Source: an uncultured Bacteroidales bacterium (lineage in GTDB: Bacteria > Bacteroidota > Bacteroidia > Bacteroidales > Bacteroidaceae). From it: a stretch of 64,000 nt of DNA. The first letter of the stretch is position 1. The number at the start of each line of letters is the position of its first letter. Of this stretch, positions 29,250 through 37,265 are shown piece by piece. The DNA is taken from assembly GCA_902799685.1 (NCBI GenBank), contig CADCBO010000012.1, positions 1-64,000 of the forward strand. The letters run 5' to 3'. Under the pieces are notes generated by a model. That model saw only the letters and a list, made by a program, of their open reading frames with translations. It did no database searches and was not told the origin of the DNA. The position numbers and the translations under genes are program-made.

Positions 29250-32117
29250 CTACTTCATGAATATCTTTACTGCCTTGCCGTCTTCCGTACGCAGTATGTT
29301 CATTCCACGCTTAGCATTGTCCAGACGCTGGCCGTTCATGTTGAACCATGCACCATTGTCAATGGCAGCTTTGCCGTCAATGCGGATATCATTTACGGCA
29401 TCTTCAATATTGAAGAACTCATTCCATGCGTATGCCGCTTTATAGAGGTCTATGCTTTGAGTAGGAACAGAAAGGATACATGTATTCTTATTCACACCAT
29501 AGAATACCTTGCTGGCGCAGGTGGGAGGTATCTCATTAAGGCTGTAAATCGTTTTCAGATTCTTACATCCCTCAAACTCACTGGTCTGAAGATTATTTAC
29601 CAGCCTGCCTATAGTAGCTGTCTTCATGGTGGTAAATCCACGGAACGGACGGCCACCACTGATGTAGTTACGGCCCAGATAGACGTTATCAAGAGGACAA
29701 GCGTTGAAGATGCAGTATCCGGCGTAGTCCCATAGCTTGATCGGGGTCTCGCTGTCATCAAACCTCACGTTCTTAAGACCGGCATCCGAAAATGCCCATG
29801 CGCCTATAGTGTCAACGCTGGCAGGAATGGTGATGCTCTCCAGGTCGCTGCAGTAACGGAAGGCCTCACCGCCTATCTGATATACATGCGATGGGATGTT
29901 GATTACGCTCAAGCTGTCACAACGGTAGAAGGCATAATCGCCTATTCTAAGTACGGATTCCGGAAGTCTTATGGAAGCAAGAGTGTCGCAATGCTCAAAG
30001 GCGGAATTGCCGATTTCAGAAATGTTGGCACCCAGCATCACGATGCGCAGGCCCTGGCTATTCTTGAACTCCTCGGTCTGCAAAGTGGTTACCATATCGC
30101 TCACAATCACGTTCTTCAAAGTGGGGAAACCACGGAACGGACGGCCGCCGCTGATGTAGTTGCGACCCAGATAGACTGTCTCAAGAGGGCTACTGCTGAA
30201 TATGCAGTATCCGGCATAGTCCCATAACTTGATCTTAGCCTCACCGTCTGCAAACTTCACGTTCTTAAGGCCACTGTTGCAGAATGCCCATGCGCCTATG
30301 GTATCAACACTGGCAGGAATGGTGATGGTTTCAAGGTCGCTGCAGTAACGGAAGGCCTCACCACCTATCTGATATACATGCGATGGGATGTTGATGAAGC
30401 TAAGGGTATCGCAGTGGTAGAAGGCATAATCACCTATGCGGAGCACAGACTCAGGCAGAGTTATGGCATATAGTGTATTGCAATTATAGAATGCCGACTT
30501 GCCTATCTCTGCAATGTTAGCACCAAGGCGAACGTTGCGTAATCCATAGCTGTCCATGAACTCCTCGCTCTGCAATGAGTTTACCATGTCGCTTACGGTA
30601 ACGGTCTGCAGGGTGCTGAATCCACGGAACGGACGGCCGCCGCTGATGTAGTTACGGCCCAGATAAACTGTCTCAAGAGGACTGCTGCTGAATATGCAGT
30701 ATCCGGCATAGTCCCAAAGCCTTACAGGTCTGTCGCTGTCATCAAACCTGACGTTCTTAAGGCCACTGTTGCAGAATGCCCATGCGCCTATGGTGTCAAC
30801 ACTGGCAGGGATGACTATGTTCTCAAGACCATGGCAGTAACGGAAGGCTTCACCGCCTATTTGGAAAACCTTGGAAGGGATGTTGACGAAGCTAAGGGTG
30901 TCGCAGTGGTAGAAGGCATAATCTCCTATGCGGAGCACTGATTCAGGCAGAGTTATGGCATAAAGAGAGTCACAATTATAGAATGCCGACTTGCCTATCT
31001 CGGCGATATTTTCGCCAAGTCTGACGTCACGTAACCCATAGCTATCCTTGAACTCCTCAGTCTGCAATGAGTTTACCATGTCGCTTACGGTAACAGTCTG
31101 CAAGGTGCTGAATCCACGGAACGGACGGCCGCCGCTGATGTAGTTACGGCCCAGATAGACGGTCTCAAGAGGACTGCTGCTGAATATGCAGTACCCGGCG
31201 TAGTCCCATAACTTAATCGGAGTCTCGCCATCCTCAAACATCACGTTCTTAAGACCAGCGTTGCAGAATGCCCATGCACCTATGGTGTCAACGCTGGCCG
31301 GAATGGAAATATCTTCAAGGTCGCGGCAATAACGGAATGCCTCACCGCCTATCCGGGAAACATGAGAAGGGATGTTGATCAAGCTAAGGGTGTCGCAGTG
31401 GTAGAAGGCATAATCACCTATGCCAAGAACAGATTCGGGAAGAATTATTGCGTACAGAGAGTCGCAATTATAGAATGCTGACTTGCCTATCTCAGCGATA
31501 TTTTCGCCAAGGCTGACGTCACGTAATCCATAGCTGTCCCTGAACTCCTCAGTCTGCAATGAGTTTACCATGTCGCTTACGGTAACGGTCTGAAGAGTGC
31601 TGAATCCACGGAACGGACGGCCGCCGCTGATATAGTTGCGACCCAGATAGACGGTCTCAAGAGGACTGCTGCTGAAAATGCAGTATCCGGCATAGTCCCA
31701 TAACTTGATCGGGGTCTCGCTGTCATCGAACCTCACGTTCTTAAGGCCACTGTTGCTAAATGCCCATGCGCCAATGGTGTCAACGCTGGCAGGAATGGTA
31801 ATACTTTCAAGACTACTACAGTAACGGAAGGCCTCGCCGCCAATAAATTTTACGTTTTCTCCGATAACCACCGAAGTTACACGACAGCCATAAAAAGCAG
31901 AAGGAGCGATACCGGTAACGTTGTACTCGACACCGTTAATGGTCACCACATCAGGAATCACGATATCTCCGCTGTAGGAAACACGGTTTCCGTTAACATC
32001 TTTATTAGATACCCACAAGCCACCGCCCACTTGGGAAGTGTATTGCAGCACATTGCCCTGAGCCCATGCCGTGAGGGCTGCAGAAAACAGACACAAAGAA
32101 AACAGGATCCTTTTCAT
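29250..32117 (-). CDS. BspA-like leucine-rich repeat surface protein
   Basis: This secreted protein of 955 residues consists mainly of LRR_5 (BspA/TpLRR) repeats. The start is placed at the ATG at 32115-32117, giving the signal peptide MKRILFSLCLFSAALTAWAQ; the open frame extends ten codons further. Four nearly identical blocks of 164 residues plus partial blocks at both ends repeat phrases such as PASVDTIGAWAF, LWDYAGYC, GRNYISGGRPFRG and LPESVLRIGDYAFY. The C-terminal 45 residues (WFNMNGQRLDNAKRGMNIL) resemble the C-terminal module of many Prevotella and Bacteroides surface proteins. BspA relatives bind host or bacterial proteins; the ligand here is unknown. Confidence 0.9.
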   Translation of the reverse strand: MKRILFSLCLFSAALTAWAQGNVLQYTSQVGGGLWVSNKDVNGNRVSYSGDIVIPDVVTINGVEYNVTGIAPSAFYGCRVTSVVIGENVKFIGGEAFRYCSSLESITIPASVDTIGAWAFSNSGLKNVRFDDSETPIKLWDYAGYCIFSSSPLETVYLGRNYISGGRPFRGFSTLQTVTVSDMVNSLQTEEFRDSYGLRDVSLGENIAEIGKSAFYNCDSLYAIILPESVLGIGDYAFYHCDTLSLINIPSHVSRIGGEAFRYCRDLEDISIPASVDTIGAWAFCNAGLKNVMFEDGETPIKLWDYAGYCIFSSSPLETVYLGRNYISGGRPFRGFSTLQTVTVSDMVNSLQTEEFKDSYGLRDVRLGENIAEIGKSAFYNCDSLYAITLPESVLRIGDYAFYHCDTLSFVNIPSKVFQIGGEAFRYCHGLENIVIPASVDTIGAWAFCNSGLKNVRFDDSDRPVRLWDYAGYCIFSSSPLETVYLGRNYISGGRPFRGFSTLQTVTVSDMVNSLQSEEFMDSYGLRNVRLGANIAEIGKSAFYNCNTLYAITLPESVLRIGDYAFYHCDTLSFINIPSHVYQIGGEAFRYCSDLETITIPASVDTIGAWAFCNSGLKNVKFADGEAKIKLWDYAGYCIFSSSPLETVYLGRNYISGGRPFRGFPTLKNVIVSDMVTTLQTEEFKNSQGLRIVMLGANISEIGNSAFEHCDTLASIRLPESVLRIGDYAFYRCDSLSVINIPSHVYQIGGEAFRYCSDLESITIPASVDTIGAWAFSDAGLKNVRFDDSETPIKLWDYAGYCIFNACPLDNVYLGRNYISGGRPFRGFTTMKTATIGRLVNNLQTSEFEGCKNLKTIYSLNEIPPTCASKVFYGVNKNTCILSVPTQSIDLYKAAYAWNEFFNIEDAVNDIRIDGKAAIDNGAWFNMNGQRLDNAKRGMNILRTEDGKAVKIFMK
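29570..31850 (-). repeat. Array of 492-bp in-frame direct repeats in the BspA-like gene
   Basis: The sequence CGGAACGGACGGCC occurs at 29641, 30133, 30625, 31117 and 31609, spaced exactly 492 bases each time. Surrounding sequence is largely identical between copies. The unit equals 164 codons, so gain or loss of a unit keeps the frame. The outer limits of the array are approximate. Confidence 0.9.
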
Positions 32118-32163
32118 AATATGTTTAATTAGGTTATTCTGAATCAATTACATTAAATCGTGT

Positions 32164-32171
32164 CAAAAATA
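32164..32171 (-). promoter_or_regulatory. -7 promoter box for the BspA-like gene
   Basis: On the minus strand TATTTTTG matches TAnnTTTG, and a TTTC close to the -33 TTTG lies 19 bases further upstream. The start codon follows after about 46 bases. This suggests that the gene has its own promoter although the Sel1 gene lies upstream on the same strand. Confidence 0.45.
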
Positions 32172-32212
32172 ATCCTTTTATTTATAAAAAGAAAATTAAG
32201 CCTTTTATTTGT

Positions 32213-33751
32213 TTATTTCCAAAAAAAACCGCGTTCTCTTTTTATCAGTTCGCGGAATTCGTCCGCTCCTTCCACGTAGGATGGAACCTCATCCATCAAT
32301 TTTCGGGCTTTTGGCTTATCTTGGGAAATACCTTCGCCATAATATAGCATATGCGCCACAAAAAAAGTACAATAGTCATCACCTTTCTGCCGCCCAAGGT
32401 CAAAATATCTGAAGGCTTCCGGAAGGTTCTGGACGCATCCGTTACCGTTATAATATTTCTTACCGACCATGAACATGCAGAACATATCTCCGTATTCGGC
32501 TCCCTTCAGATAATAAGACATAGCTTTCTCAAGGTCCTTTTTATAATATAAGCCATCCTGATACATATTTCCCAGATATAAGCATGCCTCATAGCCTCCT
32601 CTGTTATCACAGCATTTCATGAACCAGTATGCCGCCCGTTTGTAATCATTCTCCCTGTCATCCCTTAATATCTTTCCTAAATACAACATCTCGCCAAGCA
32701 TGTACTGGCAGTAGTAATAGCCATGCACTGCTCCGTAAAGGTAATAATACCCAGCTTTACCCCAAGCTTCAAAAGTATCCATCTCCCAGTCTGACTCTTC
32801 AGAAAACTCTGGTTCCTCAGAACCCTCTGATTCCAAATAAAGGTCCCCAAGATAAGCTGCCCCTCTTACAAATCCCATCACCCCGACTTTCCATTCCAGT
32901 TTGTTTATTCTTTTGGCATAACTCAAGTTATCATTGTTTGAATCTGCTATCACCTTATTGAGTTCCTCCGTAATCTTGGCCGTTTCCTGGCTTGCAGGGA
33001 AAAGCAAGCGTACCTCATTTTCATATCCATCCTGGCATGCCGCAGCCAGGCAGTATGTTGCCCTCTCAAAGTCCTTTCTATTAAACGCTGCTTTTCCACG
33101 CTCAAATAGTATCCTGCCATTAACTGATTTGTCCGGCAGCCATTGTGGCAGTTCACAATATGCCGGGAAAACATCTCTTTTCAGTAGTATCTTTACATTC
33201 TTTATAGCATCAGGATAACCAGTGGAAGCTGCCCGTAGAAGCCATAACTCCCCCTCTTCACGGTTGCGGGGAATACCTTCATCCGGATAACCATTCCAAA
33301 GGAATACTCCCAGATTCATCATCTGATAATCAATCCCGCCTTCGGCTGCCTGTTTGCACCAGGGAAAAGCCATCCTATAATTCTTTTCATAACTACTGTT
33401 TCCAAAAATATAATTATTTCCCATTATTGCGCTCTTCTCTGCATCGTAACTGCCGAAATGATTCATAAGGAATTCCTCAGCAAATTTACTCTCTTTGACG
33501 CCAAGTTTCTTGCAGCGTCTCATCCAGTACTGACAGAGCGGATGATCCTTGGGGAGTCCACGGCCTCCCTCGTAATATAAATTACCCAATTCGTACATGG
33601 CTGGATGATAACCTCTGAACGCTGCATAATGCAGATAGTAGGGAACTAAAAAGGGTGACATGCCGTTCTGGTATTCTGCATAAGCATCCTCGGCAGTCAT
33701 ATTAACCTCTACATAAGGGTCTCTTGCAAAAACAATGTCAAGGCAACTCAT
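32213..33751 (-). CDS. Sel1-like repeat protein
   Basis: This 512-residue protein has many Sel1-type helical repeats, visible as AMYELGNLYYEGGRGLPKD, ACLYLGNMYQDGLYYKKD and CMFMVGKKYYNGNGCVQN. Such solenoids act as protein-binding scaffolds. There is no signal peptide or membrane helix, so it is probably cytoplasmic. An acidic insertion (ESEGSEEPEFSEESDWE) separates two groups of repeats. The specific partner is not evident. It is divergent from the kinase-RapZ gene and lies 95 bases upstream of the BspA-like gene on the same strand. Confidence 0.85.
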   Translation of the reverse strand: MSCLDIVFARDPYVEVNMTAEDAYAEYQNGMSPFLVPYYLHYAAFRGYHPAMYELGNLYYEGGRGLPKDHPLCQYWMRRCKKLGVKESKFAEEFLMNHFGSYDAEKSAIMGNNYIFGNSSYEKNYRMAFPWCKQAAEGGIDYQMMNLGVFLWNGYPDEGIPRNREEGELWLLRAASTGYPDAIKNVKILLKRDVFPAYCELPQWLPDKSVNGRILFERGKAAFNRKDFERATYCLAAACQDGYENEVRLLFPASQETAKITEELNKVIADSNNDNLSYAKRINKLEWKVGVMGFVRGAAYLGDLYLESEGSEEPEFSEESDWEMDTFEAWGKAGYYYLYGAVHGYYYCQYMLGEMLYLGKILRDDRENDYKRAAYWFMKCCDNRGGYEACLYLGNMYQDGLYYKKDLEKAMSYYLKGAEYGDMFCMFMVGKKYYNGNGCVQNLPEAFRYFDLGRQKGDDYCTFFVAHMLYYGEGISQDKPKARKLMDEVPSYVEGADEFRELIKRERGFFWK

Positions 33752-33794
33752 AGGATTTCACGTGTTTAATAAGACGTTTTATATAGTGTATTTG

Positions 33795-33825
33795 CAAATA
33801 TATCTATCTTTGTCTTAATTTGCAA
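33795..33825 (-). promoter_or_regulatory. Promoter of the Sel1-repeat gene
   Basis: On the minus strand a TTGC at the -33 position is separated by 19 bases from TATATTTG, a full -7 match. This is the best complete promoter in the window. The start codon lies about 43 bases downstream. Confidence 0.55.
33805..33812 (+). promoter_or_regulatory. -7 promoter box for the kinase-RapZ gene
   Basis: TATCTTTG matches TAnnTTTG and lies 48 bases before the chosen start codon. It lies inside the minus-strand promoter of the Sel1 gene, so the two polymerases would compete. No clear -33 box is present. Confidence 0.4.
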
Positions 33826-33860
33826 TATGTATAAGAAAGAGATTGCCCAATGCTCCTGAT

Positions 33861-35306
33861 ATGAATGAGGAATTGAAACAACAGGTGGTGAGGTATGCCG
33901 GCGGGGAACCTGAGTCTGCCGTGAGACTTACTGCGGCGGGGTCCAACCGTGTCTATTATCGCTTTTGTTTGGCCGATGGACGCACCGTTGTGGGCGTGGA
34001 GGGTACCAATCCTGATGAGAACAAGGCGTTCCTGGTGATTGGGCGGCATCTGCGTGAGGCGGGGCTGCCTGTGCCGGAGATACTGGCTGTATCGGACAGC
34101 GGTATGTGCTATCTGGTGCAGGACCTGGGCGATAAGGCGCTGTTTGACCTGATGGAGAGTGCGCGTGAGAGCGGTACTTACAGCGCGGAGCAGATAGGCT
34201 TGCTTGAGAAGGTGATGCGACTGCTGCCGGACATTCAGTTCAAGGGTGGTGACGGCATGGATTACAGCGTTTGTTTCCCGTGCCAGTCGTTTGACCGCCG
34301 CAGCATATTCTGGGACCTGAACTATTTCAAGTACAGTTTCCTTAAGGCAACCGGACTGGAGTTTCACGAGGCAAAGTTGGAGGATGATTTTGATAGGCTG
34401 GCTTCCGTGCTTCTGGCCGATGCTCCGTACAACACGTTCATGTACCGCGATTTCCAGGCACGCAACGTGATGGTAAAGGACGGTGAGCCTTGGCTTATAG
34501 ACTTTCAGGGAGGACGCCGGGGTCCGGTGGAGTATGATGTGGCATCGTTCCTGTGGCAGGCCCGTGCGGCTTATCCTGCCCAATTGCGTGAACATCTCAT
34601 TGATACATATATAGAATCGCTGGACCGTTACCGCAAGACAGAGGGCGATTCGTTCCGCCGTGGGCTGATGCACTTTGTGCTGTTCCGCACGCTCCAGGTG
34701 CTGGGCGCATACGGGTTCCGAGGGTATTTTGAGCGCAAGCAGCATTTCCTGCAGAGCATCCCGGCAGCAATAGGCAATCTAAAGGACCTGCTTGATGCAG
34801 GAGTGGGAGAGAGAGATTATCCTTATCTGGTCAGTGTGTTGCGCCAACTTGTGGAACTGCCGCAGTTTGCGCCTGCGTCTGTGCCTGCCGACGGCAAGCT
34901 TACCGTGCGCGTAATGAGTTTCAGCTACCGCAAGGGTGGCATACCGGAAGACAACAGCGGTAATGGTGGCGGGTTTGTGTTTGACTGCCGCGCCATGCAT
35001 AATCCCGGCCGCTATGAGCAGTACAAGGGCATAACCGGAGCTGATGCGCCGGTCATTGAGTTCCTGGAGGCACATGGTGAGGTTCAGCAATATCTGGAGC
35101 ATGTGTACGGACTTGTGGATCCGGCTGTACAGAATTACGTGGAGCGCGGATTCCTGAACCTGATGGTGGCGTTTGGCTGCACCGGCGGTCAGCACCGTTC
35201 GCTCTATTGCGCCAACCATCTGGCTGAACACCTTAAACAGAAGTTTGGCCATAAGATTCATATTGTGCTGGAGCACCGCGAACAGAAAACACGTAAGGAG
35301 CTATGA
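33861..35306 (+). CDS. AmgK-like sugar kinase fused to a RapZ C-terminal domain
   Basis: The start is the ATG at 33861 (MNEELKQQVV); the frame is open six codons upstream only from a TTG. Residues 1 to about 330 are an aminoglycoside-phosphotransferase fold with MYRDFQARNVMV and LIDFQGGRRGPVEYD. These match AmgK, which phosphorylates MurNAc or GlcNAc at C1 in peptidoglycan recycling. Residues about 345-482 match the C-terminal domain of RapZ, including VFDCRAMHNPGR and AFGCTGGQHRSLY. In E. coli that domain senses glucosamine-6-phosphate. The RapZ P-loop half is absent. The next gene, overlapping in ATGA, begins with a MurU-like domain, the partner of AmgK. I infer a sugar-sensing recycling kinase. 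Confidence 0.85.
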   Translation: MNEELKQQVVRYAGGEPESAVRLTAAGSNRVYYRFCLADGRTVVGVEGTNPDENKAFLVIGRHLREAGLPVPEILAVSDSGMCYLVQDLGDKALFDLMESARESGTYSAEQIGLLEKVMRLLPDIQFKGGDGMDYSVCFPCQSFDRRSIFWDLNYFKYSFLKATGLEFHEAKLEDDFDRLASVLLADAPYNTFMYRDFQARNVMVKDGEPWLIDFQGGRRGPVEYDVASFLWQARAAYPAQLREHLIDTYIESLDRYRKTEGDSFRRGLMHFVLFRTLQVLGAYGFRGYFERKQHFLQSIPAAIGNLKDLLDAGVGERDYPYLVSVLRQLVELPQFAPASVPADGKLTVRVMSFSYRKGGIPEDNSGNGGGFVFDCRAMHNPGRYEQYKGITGADAPVIEFLEAHGEVQQYLEHVYGLVDPAVQNYVERGFLNLMVAFGCTGGQHRSLYCANHLAEHLKQKFGHKIHIVLEHREQKTRKEL

Positions 35307-36808
35307 ACGCGCTTATACTTGCAGCTGGACTGGGAACAAGGCTGGGAGAGCTTACTTTTGACCGCCCCAAGGCACTTGTAGAGGTGGCCGGCCGTACCAT
35401 GCTTGAGCATCAGCTTAGGCATTTGTCTGCTGCCGGATTTGACCATTTTGTAATTAACATACATCATTTTGCTGTTGCCGTGCGGGAGTTTCTTAAGGCG
35501 CATGAAAATTTCGGGCTGGACATACGGCTGTCGGATGAGACTGACCTGCTGCTTGATACCGGCGGCGGCATACGCAAGGCAATGCGGCTGTTTGATGTTG
35601 AACAGCCTGTGCTGGTGCATAACGTGGATATATTCTCCTGTACAGACCTGCGCGGGCTGTATGAGGACCATATAGAGAGTGGGGCTGACGCTACGCTGCT
35701 AACGGCTGTAAGGAATACATCACGCTACCTGTATTTTGATGCGGATGGTATGCTGCGCGGCTGGAGCAATGAAAAGACCGGTCAGATACGCTCCCCGTAT
35801 CCCGGTTTTAACAAGACACAGTTCCGTCCCCGCGCGTTCCAAGGCATTCATGTGTTGTCACGCACGCTGTTGCCGCTGTTGGATGAGGTTCCCGGACAGA
35901 AGTTCTCAATAACAGATTTTTATGTGGATAACGCCGCCCGACTGAAGCTGCGTTCGGTAGTATCGGACGCAAACAACTGGGTGGATGCGGGCAAGCCTGA
36001 GACGCTTGTTGAGGCGGCGCGGGTAGTTGAATCATGGATAGAATTAAAAAAAGATATTATGCAGACATTCAATGCAAAACAGGTAAAAGACCAGGTGGTC
36101 CAGTGGATACGTGACTGGTTTGAAGAGAACGGAAAAGGTTGCAACGCAGTCATAGGTATTTCCGGCGGCAAGGACAGCAGTGTGGTTGCCGCACTGTGTG
36201 TAGAGGCGCTTGGTAAAGACCGCGTCATTGGCGTTACCATGCCCAACGGGGTGCAGAAGGATATATCTGACAGCATGCTCCTTATAAATCATCTGGGCAT
36301 ACGCTATTGCAATGTGAACATAGGTGATACATACAATGCCCTGATGAACGCCGTAAAGGAGCAGCTGGGCACACTGGGCAAGGAGGTGAGCAATCAGACA
36401 ATCATCAACATGCCGCCGCGTCTGCGCATGACAACGCTTTACGCCATATCGCAGTCCATGAACGGCCGCGTGGCCAACACCTGCAACCTGAGCGAGGACT
36501 GGGTAGGATATTCAACCCGCTACGGCGATGCCGCCGGCGATTTCTCTCCCCTGGGCGGACTGACCGTTGCCGAAGTCATAGCCATAGGCAAGGAACTGGG
36601 CCTGCCCAAAGAACTGGTAGAAAAGACCCCGTCGGACGGCCTGTGCGGCAAGAGCGATGAGGACAACCTGGGCTTTAAATACGCCGTCCTGGACCGCTAC
36701 ATCCGCACCGGCCAGTGCGATGACCCCAAGATCAAGGCACTTATTGATGACAAGCACGTTAAGAACCTTTTCAAGCTTAAACCTATCCCTCACTTTGAGT
36801 ATATCTGA
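35303..36808 (+). CDS. nadE: MurU-like nucleotidyltransferase fused to NH3-dependent NAD synthetase
   Basis: The frame of 501 residues runs through two enzymes. Residues 1 to about 248 start MNALILAAGLGTRLGEL and match sugar-1-phosphate nucleotidyltransferases of the MurU type, which make UDP-MurNAc after AmgK. Residues 253-501 are NadE: ISGGKDSSVVAALC is the ATP-pyrophosphatase loop, and CNLSEDWVGYSTRYGD and GLCGKSDEDNLGF are the NaAD and ammonia parts. No glutaminase domain exists. The join is short (WIELKKDIMQTF) and contains an in-frame ATG at 36059 after an A-rich stretch, the usual initiation context in this phylum. NadE may therefore also be made alone. It overlaps the upstream gene by four bases. 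Confidence 0.87.
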   Translation: MNALILAAGLGTRLGELTFDRPKALVEVAGRTMLEHQLRHLSAAGFDHFVINIHHFAVAVREFLKAHENFGLDIRLSDETDLLLDTGGGIRKAMRLFDVEQPVLVHNVDIFSCTDLRGLYEDHIESGADATLLTAVRNTSRYLYFDADGMLRGWSNEKTGQIRSPYPGFNKTQFRPRAFQGIHVLSRTLLPLLDEVPGQKFSITDFYVDNAARLKLRSVVSDANNWVDAGKPETLVEAARVVESWIELKKDIMQTFNAKQVKDQVVQWIRDWFEENGKGCNAVIGISGGKDSSVVAALCVEALGKDRVIGVTMPNGVQKDISDSMLLINHLGIRYCNVNIGDTYNALMNAVKEQLGTLGKEVSNQTIINMPPRLRMTTLYAISQSMNGRVANTCNLSEDWVGYSTRYGDAAGDFSPLGGLTVAEVIAIGKELGLPKELVEKTPSDGLCGKSDEDNLGFKYAVLDRYIRTGQCDDPKIKALIDDKHVKNLFKLKPIPHFEYI

Positions 36809-36829
36809 TTGTTAAAAAACCTTTCACCC

Positions 36830-36860
36830 TTCGTAGTGGGTTCGTAGTGGGTTCGTAGTG
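36830..36860 (+). repeat. 11-bp tandem repeat
   Basis: TTCGTAGTGGG is repeated in tandem, two full copies and a third that diverges at the end (TTCGTAGTGCT). It lies 22 bases after the nadE fusion stop. It codes for nothing recognisable. Confidence 0.75.
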
Positions 36861-36884
36861 CTTTCGGATATGGCTCGTTCTAGG

Positions 36885-36973
36885 CTCGCTCTAGCCATAC
36901 TCTAGCCATAGTCAATGAGTATGGCTAGAGCGAGGCTAGACTATGGCTAGAAGCAGCCTAGACTATGGCTAGA
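36885..36973. repeat. Cluster of mutually pairing inverted repeats (TATGGCTAGA type)
   Basis: A perfect 17-base inverted repeat pairs 36885-36901 with 36918-36934 (CTCGCTCTAGCCATACT). A second 13-base arm at 36901-36913 (TCTAGCCATAGTC) can pair with either of two copies of its complement at 36939-36951 and 36961-36973. The arms therefore allow alternative hairpins. The rest of the 36809-37112 gap holds no recognisable gene. Confidence 0.75.
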
Positions 36974-37112
36974 GGAGGACAAACGTTGCGCAGACCGCTA
37001 CCAGAGCGACCGCCGCCCCGTAACCCGCATAGGAGCCTCATTCAGCAGCACTACCCACCGGTTGGAAAGCTGGCTCATAGCCTGAAAGAAAGAGTTTTGA
37101 TTCTAAAGCGAT

Positions 37113-37149
37113 AAAAAACGGGCTGAAAATGCTCGTTTTTGTTTTTTTT
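37113..37149 (+). terminator. Terminator-like hairpin upstream of the UpxY promoter
   Basis: AAAAACG at 37114-37120 pairs with CGTTTTT at 37134-37140 with further GC pairing inside, and a T-rich run (37142-37149) follows. It would stop transcription arriving from nadE just before the -7 box at 37153 and so isolate the UpxY operon. Confidence 0.5.
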
Positions 37150-37152
37150 AGA

Positions 37153-37160
37153 TAAATTTG
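37153..37160 (+). promoter_or_regulatory. -7 promoter box of the UpxY-led operon
   Basis: TAAATTTG matches TAnnTTTG. Transcription would start near 37165-37168, leaving a leader of about 100 bases before the UpxY frame. No good -33 box is seen. It is the only convincing promoter box I found at the head of the 18-kb block. Confidence 0.5.
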
Positions 37161-37164
37161 CGAA

Positions 37165-37217
37165 TGTCATGATTGAAAGCGTTACCGGCATTGCCTCCGT
37201 TTGTCAATGGCATGACA
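37165..37217 (+). promoter_or_regulatory. Inverted repeat in the leader of the UpxY operon
   Basis: TGTCATG (37165-37171) pairs with CATGACA (37211-37217), and inside it CATTG (37189-37193) pairs with CAATG (37205-37209). In RNA this would form a branched stem at the 5' end of the leader. In DNA it could be a regulator site. Which of the two applies is not known. Confidence 0.4.
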
Positions 37218-37233
37218 CCAATTAATGCTTAAC

Positions 37234-37258
37234 GCCCAGGGGTATGGGCACTTTTTTT
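37234..37258 (+). terminator. Leader terminator immediately before UpxY
   Basis: GCCCA (37234-37238) pairs with TGGGC (37245-37249) around a six-base loop, and seven T follow at 37252-37258. This is an intrinsic-terminator form inside the leader, between promoter and first gene. UpxY proteins are known to prevent premature termination in the leaders of their own capsule operons, so this hairpin is a likely target. Confidence 0.5.
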
Positions 37259-37265
37259 CTTCACA

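Noticed and set aside
29570-31850. CRISPR-like array from regularly spaced repeats
   Set aside because: The 492-base period is a multiple of three, in frame, and encodes leucine-rich repeats; there are no short unique spacers and no cas genes.
36885-36973. tRNA gene or CRISPR in the repeat cluster
   Set aside because: The arms do not give a cloverleaf with a T-loop sequence, and the units overlap rather than alternate with spacers.
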